43,696 nt of DNA from DATCIH01 sp036507955 (GTDB taxonomy: Bacteria; Bacillota; Clostridia; Clostridiales; Clostridiaceae). The translations under genes and the position numbers were made by a program. Every line of letters starts with the position of its first letter. Within the stretch, counting starts at the first letter, position 1. The stretch spans positions 1 to 43,696 of the forward strand of contig DATCIH010000187.1 in NCBI GenBank assembly GCA_036507955.1, read 5' to 3'. The notes under the pieces are model-generated. The model saw only the letters and a list, made by a program, of their open reading frames with translations. It ran no database searches and had not been told where the DNA came from. Shown one piece after another: positions 33,820 to 43,248 of this stretch.

Positions 33820-34647
33820 ATGAAAAATATTTTATTTGCTTCACCCTTATATATTCTAAGGAAAGAATGTACGGAAGATTTATTTGCTGCTTTGTCCAAA
33901 CTTGGAGATTTGGGCTTTAATGGAATTGAGTTTCTCAGTTTTTTTGGAAAAAGTGGGGAGAGTGTACGTGAAAAGCTGGAGGAACTAGATATGGTTTCTC
34001 TTGGGAATCATGTGGGGTATAATGAATTCCTATCTGATATAAAGGGTACCCTTGATTTACATAAAAAAGCTGGTTGCAAGTATATTACGGTTGGCACTAT
34101 TCCTACAATTGGACTTCCGGGTGGTGAAAAATTTTCTGGAACAATAAAGCAACTAACTAAGTTAGGTCAGACCTGCAAAGAAGAAGGAATAACACTTTTA
34201 TACCACAACCATGCTGGAGAGCTTACAAAAAAAATACAGGGGAAATATATACTTGAAGTTATACTTGATGAGATTCCAGGCGACTGCCTTGCATTGGAAC
34301 CGGATTTAGGGTGGATGGCTATAGGTGGAGCTGACCCTTCATTTTTCCTTGAAAAGTATAAAAACCGTTGTCCAGTAATACATCTTAAAGATTTCTATGC
34401 TAGCGATATATCAAGAATCGGAAATGTAGGAGATCTTGGGGACAAACGTGGTACAGTGGATAATGGAAATTTCGAATTCCGCCCTCTAGGATACGGTATA
34501 GCAAATATTCCTATATATATGGATAAGGTGTTAGCCTGTGATCCTGAATGGATTGTTATTGATCACGATCTTGCATATGATCGAAATAGCTATGAGGACT
34601 TAAAGGTGAGTCTATCATATGTAAAACAACTTATTACCCTTATTTGA
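33820..34647 (+). CDS. Sugar phosphate isomerase/epimerase (xylose isomerase-like TIM barrel)
   Basis: A 275-residue AP-endonuclease-2-like barrel with 'LGFNGIEFLSFFGKSG', 'LLYHNHAGEL' (metal His), 'LALEPDLGWMAIGGADPSFF' (metal Glu and Asp) and 'PVIHLKDFY'. These metal-ligand motifs are those of the IolE/IolI and hydroxypyruvate/sugar isomerase family. An in-frame start at 33748 lacks a ribosome site; the ATG at 33820 has GGGAG seven bases upstream. It is divergent from GH36 and may process a sugar or inositol freed by the surrounding enzymes. The substrate is unknown. Confidence 0.83.
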   Translation: MKNILFASPLYILRKECTEDLFAALSKLGDLGFNGIEFLSFFGKSGESVREKLEELDMVSLGNHVGYNEFLSDIKGTLDLHKKAGCKYITVGTIPTIGLPGGEKFSGTIKQLTKLGQTCKEEGITLLYHNHAGELTKKIQGKYILEVILDEIPGDCLALEPDLGWMAIGGADPSFFLEKYKNRCPVIHLKDFYASDISRIGNVGDLGDKRGTVDNGNFEFRPLGYGIANIPIYMDKVLACDPEWIVIDHDLAYDRNSYEDLKVSLSYVKQLITLI

Positions 34648-34686
34648 TTATGGAATTATAGCAAATGCCAATATTTGGCGCACAAT

Positions 34687-34728
34687 AAAGGTGGTGTAAC
34701 AAACTTATAGTTTAGTTACACCACCTTT
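34687..34728. terminator. Bidirectional intrinsic terminator between the isomerase and lon genes
   Basis: A 14-bp perfect stem (34687-34700 with 34715-34728), 14-nt loop, and AAA/TTT flanks. It sits 5 bases after the lon stop on the minus strand. Confidence 0.85.
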
Positions 34729-34733
34729 AACAC

Positions 34734-37121
34734 TTATATTTGGTTCACTTTAAAAGTTCCGACTGCACCGATATTAGGATTAAATACATGTTCTATTCTA
34801 GGTAAGGATATCCCTAACGTCTCTTTAAGAACGTCCTCTACGGTTTCTACTGTTATAATAGTCAATTGATTCTTAACTTCTTCAGGCACATCCTTAAGGT
34901 CAATTAAATTATCCTTTGGAATTAATATTTTTGTTATTCCAGCTCTTTGAGCTCCCAGAAGCTTTTCCTTAAGTCCTCCTATTGGAAGAACTGCTCCTCT
35001 TAAGGTGATTTCTCCTGTCATTGCAAGCTTTGAATCCACCTTTATGCCTGTAACAAGGGAGGCAAGTGCAGTGAATAAGGTAATTCCTGCTGAGGGTCCA
35101 TCCTTAGGAGTTGATCCTGAGGGAACATGAATATGAAGATCTCTTTCCTTAAAGTTGATGGCATTCAACGGTAACCTTGACTTTAGTAAACTTAAAGAAA
35201 TCTTTGCAGATTCTTTCATGACATCCCCCAATTGGCCAGTTAAGATAACTTGTCCACTTCCTATCATGTCTGTAGCTTCAATGAAAAGTATCTCTCCACC
35301 TACTGATGTCCAAGCTAGTCCTGTTACAACTCCTGGTGGGTTATCCTTTTGGGCCTTATCATGACTTGAAACTTTTCTCCCAAGTAAATCATCTAGCATG
35401 TCCACGGTAACTTTAAATGGTAATTTTACCTTGTTGGTTACAATCTTCTCTGAAGTAACTCTTGCAAGAGTAGCCAATTGTTTTTTTAGACCTCTTACTC
35501 CAGCTTCCAGAGTATATTCACTAATTATTTTTTCCAGTGCTTCATCTTCAATAACTAACTGATCTTTATTAAGTCCATGCTCTTCAAGTATTGAAGGTAT
35601 CAAGTGATTTTTACCAATATGAAATTTTTCGTTCATGGTATAGCTTGATATTGGAATTATCTCCATTCTGTCAAGTAACGGTCTAGGAATATTCTCTAAG
35701 GAGTTAGCTGTGGCTATAAAAAATACCTCTGACAAGTCATACGGTAAATCTAAATAATGATCTGTAAAGCTATTATTTTGCTCTGGATCTAGAACCTCAA
35801 GTAACGCACTGGCTGGATCTCCATTATAACCCGTCATCAACTTGTCCACTTCATCTAACACCATAACTGGATTTATCTCTCCTGCTTTCTTAATGCTTTG
35901 AAGAATTCTCCCTGGCATTGCCCCTATATAAGTTCTTCTATGTCCTCTAATTTCAGCTTCATCACGTATGCCGCCTAAACTTAGGCGTATATATTTCCTA
36001 TCAAGAGCCTCTGCAATACTTTTTCCTAAACTTGTCTTTCCTGTACCAGGGGGTCCAACTAGTAATAAAATAGAGCCTTTTTTATCCTTTTTAAGCTTCA
36101 TAACTGCTAAGTGTTGTATTATTCTATCCTTCACCTTATCAAGTCCATAATGCTTTTCATCTAATATTCTTCTTGCTTCTCCTAGATTAATATCTTTAGC
36201 TTCTTTCTTCTTCCAAGGAAGCTTTACTAACAGATCTAAATAGTTACGTATAATATTATATTCAGCACCATTTTCGCTTTGACCTTCTAACTTTTCTAAT
36301 TCATATAAGGCAGCATCCTTTATCTCAGTTGGCATTTGAGCCTCTTCAATCTTATTGAAATAATCCTTGTCCTTTTTAGCACCTTCACTTTTTCCTTCAT
36401 TTAGTTCACTTTGTATAGCTTTTAACTGCTCTCTGAGTAAGGATTGTCTATAATTCTTGTTAGCTTTTTCAGAAAATTTTTCTGCCATCTCAAACTGCAA
36501 CTTTAAAGCTTCTTTTTGCTTGAGGATATAATCCATAAACTTTAAGCTTCTCTCTTTTAAAGATCGAGTTTCAATCAATTCATATTTTTCTTCCTTTGAA
36601 AGTGGCATAAATTGAGTAAGATGACCCATTAATTTATTTAAATCCTTTTGCTCCTCTACAATCAACATGAACTCTTCTGCGCCTTTAAAGTTTTCACTAA
36701 CCTCACGAGTAACCTTTTTCACATACTCTACCATTTCAGCTTGGCTATCTTTTGTAAGATCAATAATATCCGGAGCAAGCTCGAATTCTACGTGAATAGA
36801 ACTATTTTCAATACTCAGCGCTATAACCTCTACCCTATCTATTACAATAATTTTTACTTGATATCCTTTTTCTGTTTTCTCTACGCCTTTTACAAGAAAG
36901 GAAACTCCAATCTTATAAAAATCTTCTTCTTTTAACTGACTCTGACTAAAGTTTTGCTTCAAAGGTAAAGCTATGCTATATTGGTCCTCCTTAGCTAAAT
37001 TTTGAAGTTCTACTTCACTAATCTTATTTAGACTTAAGGAATAAGCCATTCCTGGTAATAAAACTATGTCAGCTACAGGAATTACCATTCCCTCTTTATT
37101 TTTCTTATCTAAATTCATCAT
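34734..37121 (-). CDS. lon: ATP-dependent protease Lon (LonA)
   Basis: About 795 residues. An N-terminal substrate domain (1-300, with coiled-coil stretches) is followed by an AAA+ domain with Walker A 'GPPGTGKTSLGKS' and Walker B 'VMVLDEVDKL'. The Ser-Lys protease domain has 'DGPSAGITL' and 'GGLKEKLLGA'. All key residues are present. It degrades damaged and short-lived regulatory proteins in the cytoplasm. The ATG at 37121 is preferred to 37130 because AAAGG lies nine bases before it. It follows a TetR gene by 52 bases on the same strand and may share its promoter. Confidence 0.93.
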   Translation of the reverse strand: MMNLDKKNKEGMVIPVADIVLLPGMAYSLSLNKISEVELQNLAKEDQYSIALPLKQNFSQSQLKEEDFYKIGVSFLVKGVEKTEKGYQVKIIVIDRVEVIALSIENSSIHVEFELAPDIIDLTKDSQAEMVEYVKKVTREVSENFKGAEEFMLIVEEQKDLNKLMGHLTQFMPLSKEEKYELIETRSLKERSLKFMDYILKQKEALKLQFEMAEKFSEKANKNYRQSLLREQLKAIQSELNEGKSEGAKKDKDYFNKIEEAQMPTEIKDAALYELEKLEGQSENGAEYNIIRNYLDLLVKLPWKKKEAKDINLGEARRILDEKHYGLDKVKDRIIQHLAVMKLKKDKKGSILLLVGPPGTGKTSLGKSIAEALDRKYIRLSLGGIRDEAEIRGHRRTYIGAMPGRILQSIKKAGEINPVMVLDEVDKLMTGYNGDPASALLEVLDPEQNNSFTDHYLDLPYDLSEVFFIATANSLENIPRPLLDRMEIIPISSYTMNEKFHIGKNHLIPSILEEHGLNKDQLVIEDEALEKIISEYTLEAGVRGLKKQLATLARVTSEKIVTNKVKLPFKVTVDMLDDLLGRKVSSHDKAQKDNPPGVVTGLAWTSVGGEILFIEATDMIGSGQVILTGQLGDVMKESAKISLSLLKSRLPLNAINFKERDLHIHVPSGSTPKDGPSAGITLFTALASLVTGIKVDSKLAMTGEITLRGAVLPIGGLKEKLLGAQRAGITKILIPKDNLIDLKDVPEEVKNQLTIITVETVEDVLKETLGISLPRIEHVFNPNIGAVGTFKVNQI

Positions 37122-37173
37122 TTTAATCATCCTTTCTTTCAGTAGTATTCATAAGTTGATTTTACCTGTATGC

Positions 37174-37737
37174 TTATACGAGCAAAACATCCTGTATAAT
37201 TGAAATCATTTCCTCGAGCAGTACCACCTGTTCAACTTCACCAATCCATTGTCTACTAGCAATAGATTTTATTGGATAAAAGATTATAGCTATCAAACTG
37301 TCATTTTTAAAGTTTTTTATTACTCTTTTTTCTTTCATTTCTTCTAACAATATTTTTAAATTATTCATTCCTTTCTTTTCTGAGCATTGGCAAGCTAAAA
37401 CTGGGCAATTAGAAAATTGATCTACGAAATGAAAAATTTCTTCATTTTCTTGAATGTATGTGTAATATCCTCTAACAAGTATATCAATAATCTGTTGTCC
37501 ATTCATCTCCTTATTAAGCATACTAAATATATAATCAAAAATTTGTTCTGAATACTCTCGATATATAGCTTGCAACATGACCTCTTTATTCTCATAATAT
37601 ATATAAACAGTAGCTGGGGAAACCCCTGCTTCTTTAGCGATCTTTGAAATAGAAGCACCTTGAAAACCTTGCTGTAGTATTAACTTAATGACTGCTTCTT
37701 TTATGCTCTTTTCTTTTTCGTCATCTTTTCTTCTCAT
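37174..37737 (-). CDS. TetR/AcrR-family repressor
   Basis: About 187 residues. An N-terminal TetR HTH ('GFQGASISKIAKEAGVSPAT', then 'VYIYYENKEVMLQAIY') is followed by an all-helical ligand domain. A cysteine-rich stretch 'NCPVLACQCSEKKG' near residue 115 is unusual and could sense thiols, redox or metal. The frame runs upstream to 37788, but that is beyond the -10 box, so the ATG at 37737 after AGAGGTGAT is the start. An operator-like palindrome lies inside its promoter, implying autoregulation. Confidence 0.87.
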   Translation of the reverse strand: MRRKDDEKEKSIKEAVIKLILQQGFQGASISKIAKEAGVSPATVYIYYENKEVMLQAIYREYSEQIFDYIFSMLNKEMNGQQIIDILVRGYYTYIQENEEIFHFVDQFSNCPVLACQCSEKKGMNNLKILLEEMKEKRVIKNFKNDSLIAIIFYPIKSIASRQWIGEVEQVVLLEEMISIIQDVLLV

Positions 37738-37759
37738 TTGATCACCTCTTATACATTCT

Positions 37760-37788
37760 ATAATAAACGAACATTCATTTATTGTCAA
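37760..37788 (-). promoter_or_regulatory. TetR-gene promoter with embedded operator
   Basis: On the minus strand TTGACA (37788-37783) and TATTAT (37765-37760) have a 17-base spacer. An imperfect 22-bp palindrome AATAAACGAAC/ATTCATTTATT (37762-37783, two mismatches by symmetry) fills the spacer, so bound repressor would block polymerase. Confidence 0.75.
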
Positions 37789-37905
37789 TTACTAATTTAA
37801 TGTTTACTATATTTTCTCTTAGGTTTGAATTGCTTAGTTCATCCTAATTTGTTATGATTATATCATCTTAAACTGTAATTATATGAGCTAGGAATGGTGA
37901 TATTT

Positions 37906-38583
37906 ATGCCTGTTAATATTACAAATGATTGGTTAGAATTACTAAAGAGTCAATTGGAAATGAAATATTATAAGGATTTGCGAACGTTTCTTGTACAGGA
38001 ATATGGCTCTAGTACCATATATCCAGACAAATATGATATATTTAATGCCCTAAATTATACCGCATATAAGGATGTATTGGTGGTTATATTAGGTCAGGAT
38101 CCCTACCATGGCCCGAAGCAAGCCCATGGTCTTAGCTTCTCAGTTAAGCCTGGGATTCCTATTCCACCTTCTTTAGCCAATATTTACAAAGAATTAAAAG
38201 ATGATCTAGGTAACTATATCCCTAACAATGGCTATTTGAAGAAATGGGCTGATGAAGGAGTGCTTCTGCTTAATACTTCCTTAACAGTTAAGGCTGGACA
38301 AGCGAATTCTCATAGAAATAAGGGCTGGGAGATATTTACTGATGCTATTATATCTATACTAAATAAAAGAGATAAGCCTATAGTTTTTATACTTTGGGGG
38401 AGCAATGCTATCTCTAAAGAGAAACTTATAACTAATAAAAAACATTACATAATCAAATCTCCCCATCCAAGTCCACTTTCATCCTATAGAGGTTTTTTTG
38501 GTAGTAAACCCTTCTCAAAGACAAATGATTTTCTACTGTCTATTGGGGAAAAACCTATTGATTGGCAGATTGAAAATTCATGA
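37906..38583 (+). CDS. ung: Uracil-DNA glycosylase, family 1
   Basis: About 225 residues with the family 1 active site 'GQDPYHGPKQAHGLSF' (catalytic Asp and Tyr) and 'HPSPLSSYRGFFGSKPFSKT' (uracil-pocket His and Leu loop). It removes uracil from DNA to start base excision repair. An upstream ATG at 37894 is too close to AGG; GGTGA is five bases from the ATG at 37906. The alanyl-tRNA editing gene follows 49 bases later. Confidence 0.93.
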   Translation: MPVNITNDWLELLKSQLEMKYYKDLRTFLVQEYGSSTIYPDKYDIFNALNYTAYKDVLVVILGQDPYHGPKQAHGLSFSVKPGIPIPPSLANIYKELKDDLGNYIPNNGYLKKWADEGVLLLNTSLTVKAGQANSHRNKGWEIFTDAIISILNKRDKPIVFILWGSNAISKEKLITNKKHYIIKSPHPSPLSSYRGFFGSKPFSKTNDFLLSIGEKPIDWQIENS

Positions 38584-38632
38584 TATAATAAAGCTCAATA
38601 AATTAATATATAGCTGGAAAGAGAGATCAAAC

Positions 38633-39853
38633 ATGGAAAAATTATATTATGAAGATCCTTACCAAAAAGAGTTTATAGCTGAAATTATAGATGTCCTAGA
38701 GAAGGATGGAAAATATCACGTAGAACTGGACAAATCATATTTTTATCCAAATAGTGAGTCCCAAAGCTATGATAGTGGATCTATTAACGATGTTCCTGTT
38801 TCATATGTATATGAAGAAAATGAAAAGATCTATCATGTACTTGATATAAAGCCCTTAAGAATTCATAGAGTAAAATGCATTATAGATTTCCATAAGAAAT
38901 TTGATTATATGCAGCAACATCTTGGTGCTCATATACTCTCCGCTTGTTTTGCTGAATTATTTAATGCAAACACAATTGCAGTGAAAACGGAAAATTCTTA
39001 TTCATATATTGATATAGACAAAGCTATTGTGGATAAGGAAATTATAAAAGTTGAAGAAATGGCTAATAATATAGTCTTTGAGAATATACCTGTTAAAGTT
39101 TTATATCCAACAAATGCTGAGCTTAAAAAAATGAACATTAGAAAAGTTAACTCGGATAGAAATCTTGCTACTCGAATAGTAAAAATTGGTGAACTTGGTG
39201 TATTCCCTTGTACCGCACTCCATCCAAATTCAACAATTGAAGTCCAAATTATTAAAGTTTTAAGTTTTCATAAGCAAGGTGATAACTTTAGAGTTGAATT
39301 TATATGTGGTGGACGTGCAATCTCAAATTACTTTGCAAAATATGAAACAATAAATGTGATAGCAAAGCTACTTGGCTCTAAGGAAGTTGATATTCTAGGA
39401 AAGGTTGAAGGCTTAAGTGGAGAACTTAAAAAAACACGAGCTGAAAATAATTCTCTTAAAGTTGAAGTGGCAGATTATGAAGTGCAGAACTTGTTAGCCG
39501 CTTCAGAAATCATAGATAATATAAGAGTTTTTAGAAGGATTTATGAGGATGTTGATATAAAGCATATCAATTTATTGGCTACAAAATTAGTAGCCTTTCC
39601 AAAGGTAATAGTGCTACTAGGCATAAAAACTCAAGATAAAACTCAACTTATGTTTATGCAATCAAGGGAGTTAAACAAAATTAGTATGAACTCCCTTTTA
39701 AAAGATGCAATAACTTTAATTGATGGTAAAGGCGGCGGTAGTGACTTTTCTGCCCGAGGAGCCGGAAGAAGTAGTAACAATTTAAGTTCCTGTATTGATT
39801 ACGCCTTTAGCAAAGTTAAAGCTGCACTATCCATGGAACCTAAACATATATAA
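38633..39853 (+). CDS. Alanyl-tRNA editing protein (AlaX-L type with DHHA1 domain)
   Basis: About 406 residues from the ATG at 38633, which follows GGAAAGAGAG; the frame is open further into ung. It has an AlaRS-like editing domain with zinc motif HxxxH ('QQHLGAHIL') and 'CTALH' (CxxxH). A coiled-coil linker ('VEGLSGELKKTRAENNSLKV') leads to a C-terminal DHHA1 domain with 'GKGGGSDFSARGAG'. It hydrolyses mischarged Ser- or Gly-tRNA(Ala). Its 3' end overlaps the convergent GNAT gene by 27 bases. Confidence 0.87.
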   Translation: MEKLYYEDPYQKEFIAEIIDVLEKDGKYHVELDKSYFYPNSESQSYDSGSINDVPVSYVYEENEKIYHVLDIKPLRIHRVKCIIDFHKKFDYMQQHLGAHILSACFAELFNANTIAVKTENSYSYIDIDKAIVDKEIIKVEEMANNIVFENIPVKVLYPTNAELKKMNIRKVNSDRNLATRIVKIGELGVFPCTALHPNSTIEVQIIKVLSFHKQGDNFRVEFICGGRAISNYFAKYETINVIAKLLGSKEVDILGKVEGLSGELKKTRAENNSLKVEVADYEVQNLLAASEIIDNIRVFRRIYEDVDIKHINLLATKLVAFPKVIVLLGIKTQDKTQLMFMQSRELNKISMNSLLKDAITLIDGKGGGSDFSARGAGRSSNNLSSCIDYAFSKVKAALSMEPKHI

Positions 39854-40291
39854 GATTTCCCCACTAGTATGAATCCCCATTCTTTCGAATCCAGAACGTT
39901 CATAAAGTGCCTGTCCTCGGTAATTGGCTAAATGAGTGGTTAAAAGAATCCCTCCTTTAGCTTGGGATAGTGCATATTCTTTTGCTATATTCATTAATTT
40001 TCTACCTAAATGTAGTCCTTTATAGTCATCAGCAACAGCAATGCCCAACCATGGCACTTTATTGTCAAGCTCCCACAGAAAAAGGTATCCTACCATACGC
40101 CCCTTATCTAAAGCCATAAACCTAATTACATCCTTGTCCTTTCCCTCAAAGAAACCTAACGCATTGTTTTCATTTCCACTTTCCCGATTAAAGAAGGCTC
40201 GTGTTTCGCCTCCCATCTGATTAAAGAATTCTTCTACCAATTTTCTATCTTCCATTTGGAAGTTTCTAATCTGCAGTGCATCTAAATCCAT
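39827..40291 (-). CDS. GNAT-family N-acetyltransferase
   Basis: About 154 residues with the acetyl-CoA loop 'DDYKGLHLGRKLMNIAKEYA' (Q/RxxGxG/A variant) and 'NYRGQALYERSGFERMG' in the C-terminal strand. It transfers an acetyl group from acetyl-CoA to an unknown amine. AAGAGGA is well placed for the ATG at 40291; another ATG lies at 40315. It overlaps the converging editing-protein gene, so there is no room for a terminator between them. Confidence 0.83.
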   Translation of the reverse strand: MDLDALQIRNFQMEDRKLVEEFFNQMGGETRAFFNRESGNENNALGFFEGKDKDVIRFMALDKGRMVGYLFLWELDNKVPWLGIAVADDYKGLHLGRKLMNIAKEYALSQAKGGILLTTHLANYRGQALYERSGFERMGIHTSGEILYMFRFHG

Positions 40292-40419
40292 TATCATCTT
40301 CCTCTTTTCTTTCATGATTTTATGTTAAAATTATACTAGTGCTCATCACTTTATTGATTATACTATTAATATAATACCACAAAAACATATTTGCATTTTC
40401 AACCGATTAATTTTTCTTA

Positions 40420-40761
40420 CTATACTTCCTTTGAATACATTGGAGATGGGTTTGGAGCAAGTATTACAAAGCATGACATGTCCTTATCACCAGTATTTGT
40501 TAAGCTAAAGACTTCAGTACCTTTACAGTGTATAACATCACCTTGAGTAATCTTAAATATATTACCGTCTACGCCCATTTCCCCTTCCCCTACAAGTACA
40601 TGAATAATAAGATCGCTTTGTTCATGATTATGAGGTGGGACTCCTTGACCTGGTCTAAAGTTCAGAACGAAATTAAGAACTCGATCTTCATTGAAAATAA
40701 CCTTCTTGGTAAGTTTTTCATTACTATATACTATTTTTTCTGATATTTTCTCTACTTTCAT
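40420..40761 (-). CDS. Cupin-domain protein
   Basis: A 113-residue single cupin. The first motif is 'PGQGVPPHNHEQSDLIIHVLVGEGE' in shortened form, with metal-type His residues (PPHNHEQSDLIIHVL). The second is 'ITQGDVIHCKGTEVFSLTN'. The His of motif 2 is in 'VIHC'. It probably binds a metal or small ligand; many such cupins are sensors or isomerases. AGGAGG precedes the ATG. It is divergent from hcp across a 232-base region that contains a palindrome at 40852-40865. Confidence 0.8.
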   Translation of the reverse strand: MKVEKISEKIVYSNEKLTKKVIFNEDRVLNFVLNFRPGQGVPPHNHEQSDLIIHVLVGEGEMGVDGNIFKITQGDVIHCKGTEVFSLTNTGDKDMSCFVILAPNPSPMYSKEV

Positions 40762-40851
40762 TACAATTCCTCCTATATTTAAATTAATTATATCGCCTTA
40801 GGTTTTATCTTTAATTTATTTTAAGTTTACCAATTTAATTGAATTGTTTCC

Positions 40852-40865
40852 GTAACTTAAGTTAC
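40852..40865. promoter_or_regulatory. 14-bp perfect palindrome between cupin and hcp genes
   Basis: GTAACTTAAGTTAC is its own reverse complement and lies 129 bases before the hcp start. The shape (two half-sites GTAAC...GTTAC) suits a Crp/Fnr-like regulator such as HcpR, which controls hcp in many anaerobes. No such regulator gene is in the window. The rest of 40762-40993 is AT-rich with no ORF. Confidence 0.45.
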
Positions 40866-40993
40866 AACCAAGAACATAATTTAGATAGTAGATATTTTCT
40901 AATGATTAGGTAAATACTAATTATTATATTGCATTATTATGAATACAAATGGTAATATGGTTTAGAATATTATAAATATCAGGAGGATTATAT

Positions 40994-42640
40994 ATGCAAG
41001 GTGAAATGTTTTGTTTTCAATGTGAACAAACTGCATTTGGTAAAGGTTGTACTAAAGTAGGGGTTTGTGGGAAAACACCAGTAATTGCAGCAATGCAGGA
41101 TTTACTTATATATCAGCTAAAAGGAATAAGTTGTTATGCAACTAAACTTTTAGATAAAGGTGAAAAACTTGATAAGTCATTGGTTTCATTTGTTGAAAAT
41201 TCATTATTTATGACATTAACTAATGTAAACTTTGATCCTGAGTCTCATATGGATATGCTTAAGAAATCACAAACGATTAAAGAAGAACTCAGAAAAAAAG
41301 CTTCAGAAGAAAAGCTAACACGAGAAGAAGCTTTATATAATTTAAGTGATTCTAAAGAACAGATCCTGAAAGATGCTAAAAAAGCAGGTGTTATGTTTGA
41401 TGAAGATTTAGATGGGGATATTCGTTCCGCTCGCGAGACTATAAAATATGGATTAAAAGGCATTGCAGCTTACGGGCATCAGGCTAGATTTATAAAATAT
41501 AATAGTGATGAGGTAGATGACTATTATTTTAAAGCTCTAGCAGTGTTGACTGATGATAGTTTAAATCTCCAGGACCTTATCAAGTATGTACTTAAAACTG
41601 GAGAGATGAGCGTTAAGGTTATGGAGGTATTAGATAAAGCCAATACTGAAACATATAGCTCTCCATCACCACAAAAGGTTAATGTGAATATTAAAAAAGG
41701 ACCTTTCATTGTAATTTCCGGTCATGATTTAAGAGATCTTGAAATGCTCCTTGAGCAAACAGAGGGTAAGGGAATAAATGTTTATACCCATGGTGAGATG
41801 TTACCTTCTCATGGATATCCTAAGTTAAATAAATACACTCATTTAGTTGGCAACTTTGGAGGGGCATGGCAAAATCAACAAAAGGAATTTGATGGTATAC
41901 CTGGTTGTATTTTAATGACAACAAACTGCTTAATGAAGCCAAGAGATTCGTATAAAGATAGAATTTTCTCAACAAATGTTGTTGGCTGGGATGGCATAAA
42001 ACATATATCTAATGATGAAAATGGCTATAAAGACTTCTCTGAAATAATAAATAAAGCTCTAGAATTAGGTGGATTCGAAAAGGATGATGAAGTTAAAGAA
42101 ATTTTAGTAGGGTTTGGACATAAAGCAACTTTAAGTCACGCTGAAACAATAGTTAATGCAGTTAAAGAAGGAAAAATCAGACACTTCTTCTTAATCGGAG
42201 GATGCGACGGTGCAAGAGCAGGAAGAAATTATTATACTGAATTTGCTCAGCTAGTTCCTAAGGATTGTATTATCCTCACTTTAGCTTGTGGGAAATACCG
42301 TTTTAACAAATTAGAATTTGGTGAAGTAGCCGGCCTGCCAAGATTACTAGATATTGGTCAATGTAATGATGCATATTCTGCTGTTAAAATAGCACTAGCA
42401 CTAGCTGATGCATTTAAATGCACCATTAATGATCTACCGTTATCACTTATCATAACCTGGTATGAACAAAAGGCTGTTGCTGACTTATTGGCATTGCTTT
42501 CATTAGGCGTAAAAGGGATCTATCTAGGACCAACTTTACCTGCTTTCTTAAGCCCTAATGTGTTACAATTCTTAGTAGAAACTTTTGATATAAAACCAAT
42601 AAGCACACCAAAAGATGATTTAAAGCAAATACTAGGATAA
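40994..42640 (+). CDS. hcp: Hybrid cluster protein (hydroxylamine reductase)
   Basis: A 548-residue protein of full length. The N-terminal cysteines at 7, 10, 19 and 25 (CxxC-x8-C-x5-C) hold the simple Fe-S cluster, as in class I Hcp. The hybrid Fe-S-O cluster ligands are seen in 'THGEMLPSHGYPKL', 'TNCLMKP', 'GGCDGARAGRNYY' and 'LACGKYRFN'. It reduces hydroxylamine or nitric oxide and acts in nitrosative and oxidative stress in the cytoplasm. AGGAGG lies seven bases before the ATG and a strong terminator follows the stop. The hemerythrin remnant nearby is of related stress biology. Confidence 0.94.
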   Translation: MQGEMFCFQCEQTAFGKGCTKVGVCGKTPVIAAMQDLLIYQLKGISCYATKLLDKGEKLDKSLVSFVENSLFMTLTNVNFDPESHMDMLKKSQTIKEELRKKASEEKLTREEALYNLSDSKEQILKDAKKAGVMFDEDLDGDIRSARETIKYGLKGIAAYGHQARFIKYNSDEVDDYYFKALAVLTDDSLNLQDLIKYVLKTGEMSVKVMEVLDKANTETYSSPSPQKVNVNIKKGPFIVISGHDLRDLEMLLEQTEGKGINVYTHGEMLPSHGYPKLNKYTHLVGNFGGAWQNQQKEFDGIPGCILMTTNCLMKPRDSYKDRIFSTNVVGWDGIKHISNDENGYKDFSEIINKALELGGFEKDDEVKEILVGFGHKATLSHAETIVNAVKEGKIRHFFLIGGCDGARAGRNYYTEFAQLVPKDCIILTLACGKYRFNKLEFGEVAGLPRLLDIGQCNDAYSAVKIALALADAFKCTINDLPLSLIITWYEQKAVADLLALLSLGVKGIYLGPTLPAFLSPNVLQFLVETFDIKPISTPKDDLKQILG

Positions 42641-42645
42641 AACTA

Positions 42646-42693
42646 AAGCTGGTTACAAAGATATTTAAATTCTTTGTAACCAGCTTATTTTTT
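42646..42693 (+). terminator. Intrinsic terminator after hcp
   Basis: A 15-bp perfect stem (42646-42660 with 42672-42686), 11-nt loop and T-run to 42693. It also faces the minus-strand gene that ends at 42698. Confidence 0.9.
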
Positions 42694-42697
42694 TGCT

Positions 42698-43205
42698 CTA
42701 TTTTCTTACAATATGATGAATAAAAGTAGATCCCTCTGGTTTTACTATATGAGTATACTGAGAATTAATAGTTTCTATGAAAGTATTAATCCATGAGAAT
42801 CTAAGAGAATATAAGGTTTCTACATTTGCCCCTGCAATTTTCCAATACCCCTTATGTAAACATTTTATATTTTTCCATTCTAGTAAATCAGTTTCTTTTA
42901 TTGTTACATTATTTACATTATCACAAGGCATACCTTCAAGTACATAAGCATTAAGTGCTTCATAGATTTTAGGAGCTGTGTCATTTCCATAAATATCTTT
43001 CGCCTGTTTTGCTAATTCGCTAGCCTGACTGTTAAATACATTAAAAGCAATCTCTTCTGCTTTGCTACCAAACTTTTTAATTAAATCCCCTAACTTCTTC
43101 TCCATAAACTGTCCTATATGAATTTATTAAAGTTTTTTCTAAATTCTCTGTTACCCTTATTTTATTGAATAGCAATCCATGAATTGGTGCTAAAAATCTA
43201 CTCAT
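42698..43205 (-). pseudogene. Conserved clostridial protein of unknown function, frameshifted
   Basis: Two overlapping frames read as one protein. The first starts at the ATG 43205 after AAGGAGGG with 'MSRFLAPIHGLLFNKIRVTE' and runs to 43077. The second (43105-42698) continues with 'LGDLIKKFGSKAEEIAFNVF' and ends 'TFIHHIVRK'. I recall clostridial proteins that start 'M.RFLAPIH..L.NKI' and continue into such text in one frame, so a one-base indel near 43080-43105 is likely. It could be a true mutation or a sequencing error. The second frame may be translated on its own from the ATG at 43105. Function not recognised. Confidence 0.6.
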
Positions 43206-43248
43206 TGCAAATCCCTCCTTAATATTAGATTGAATTAATAATAAGAGC

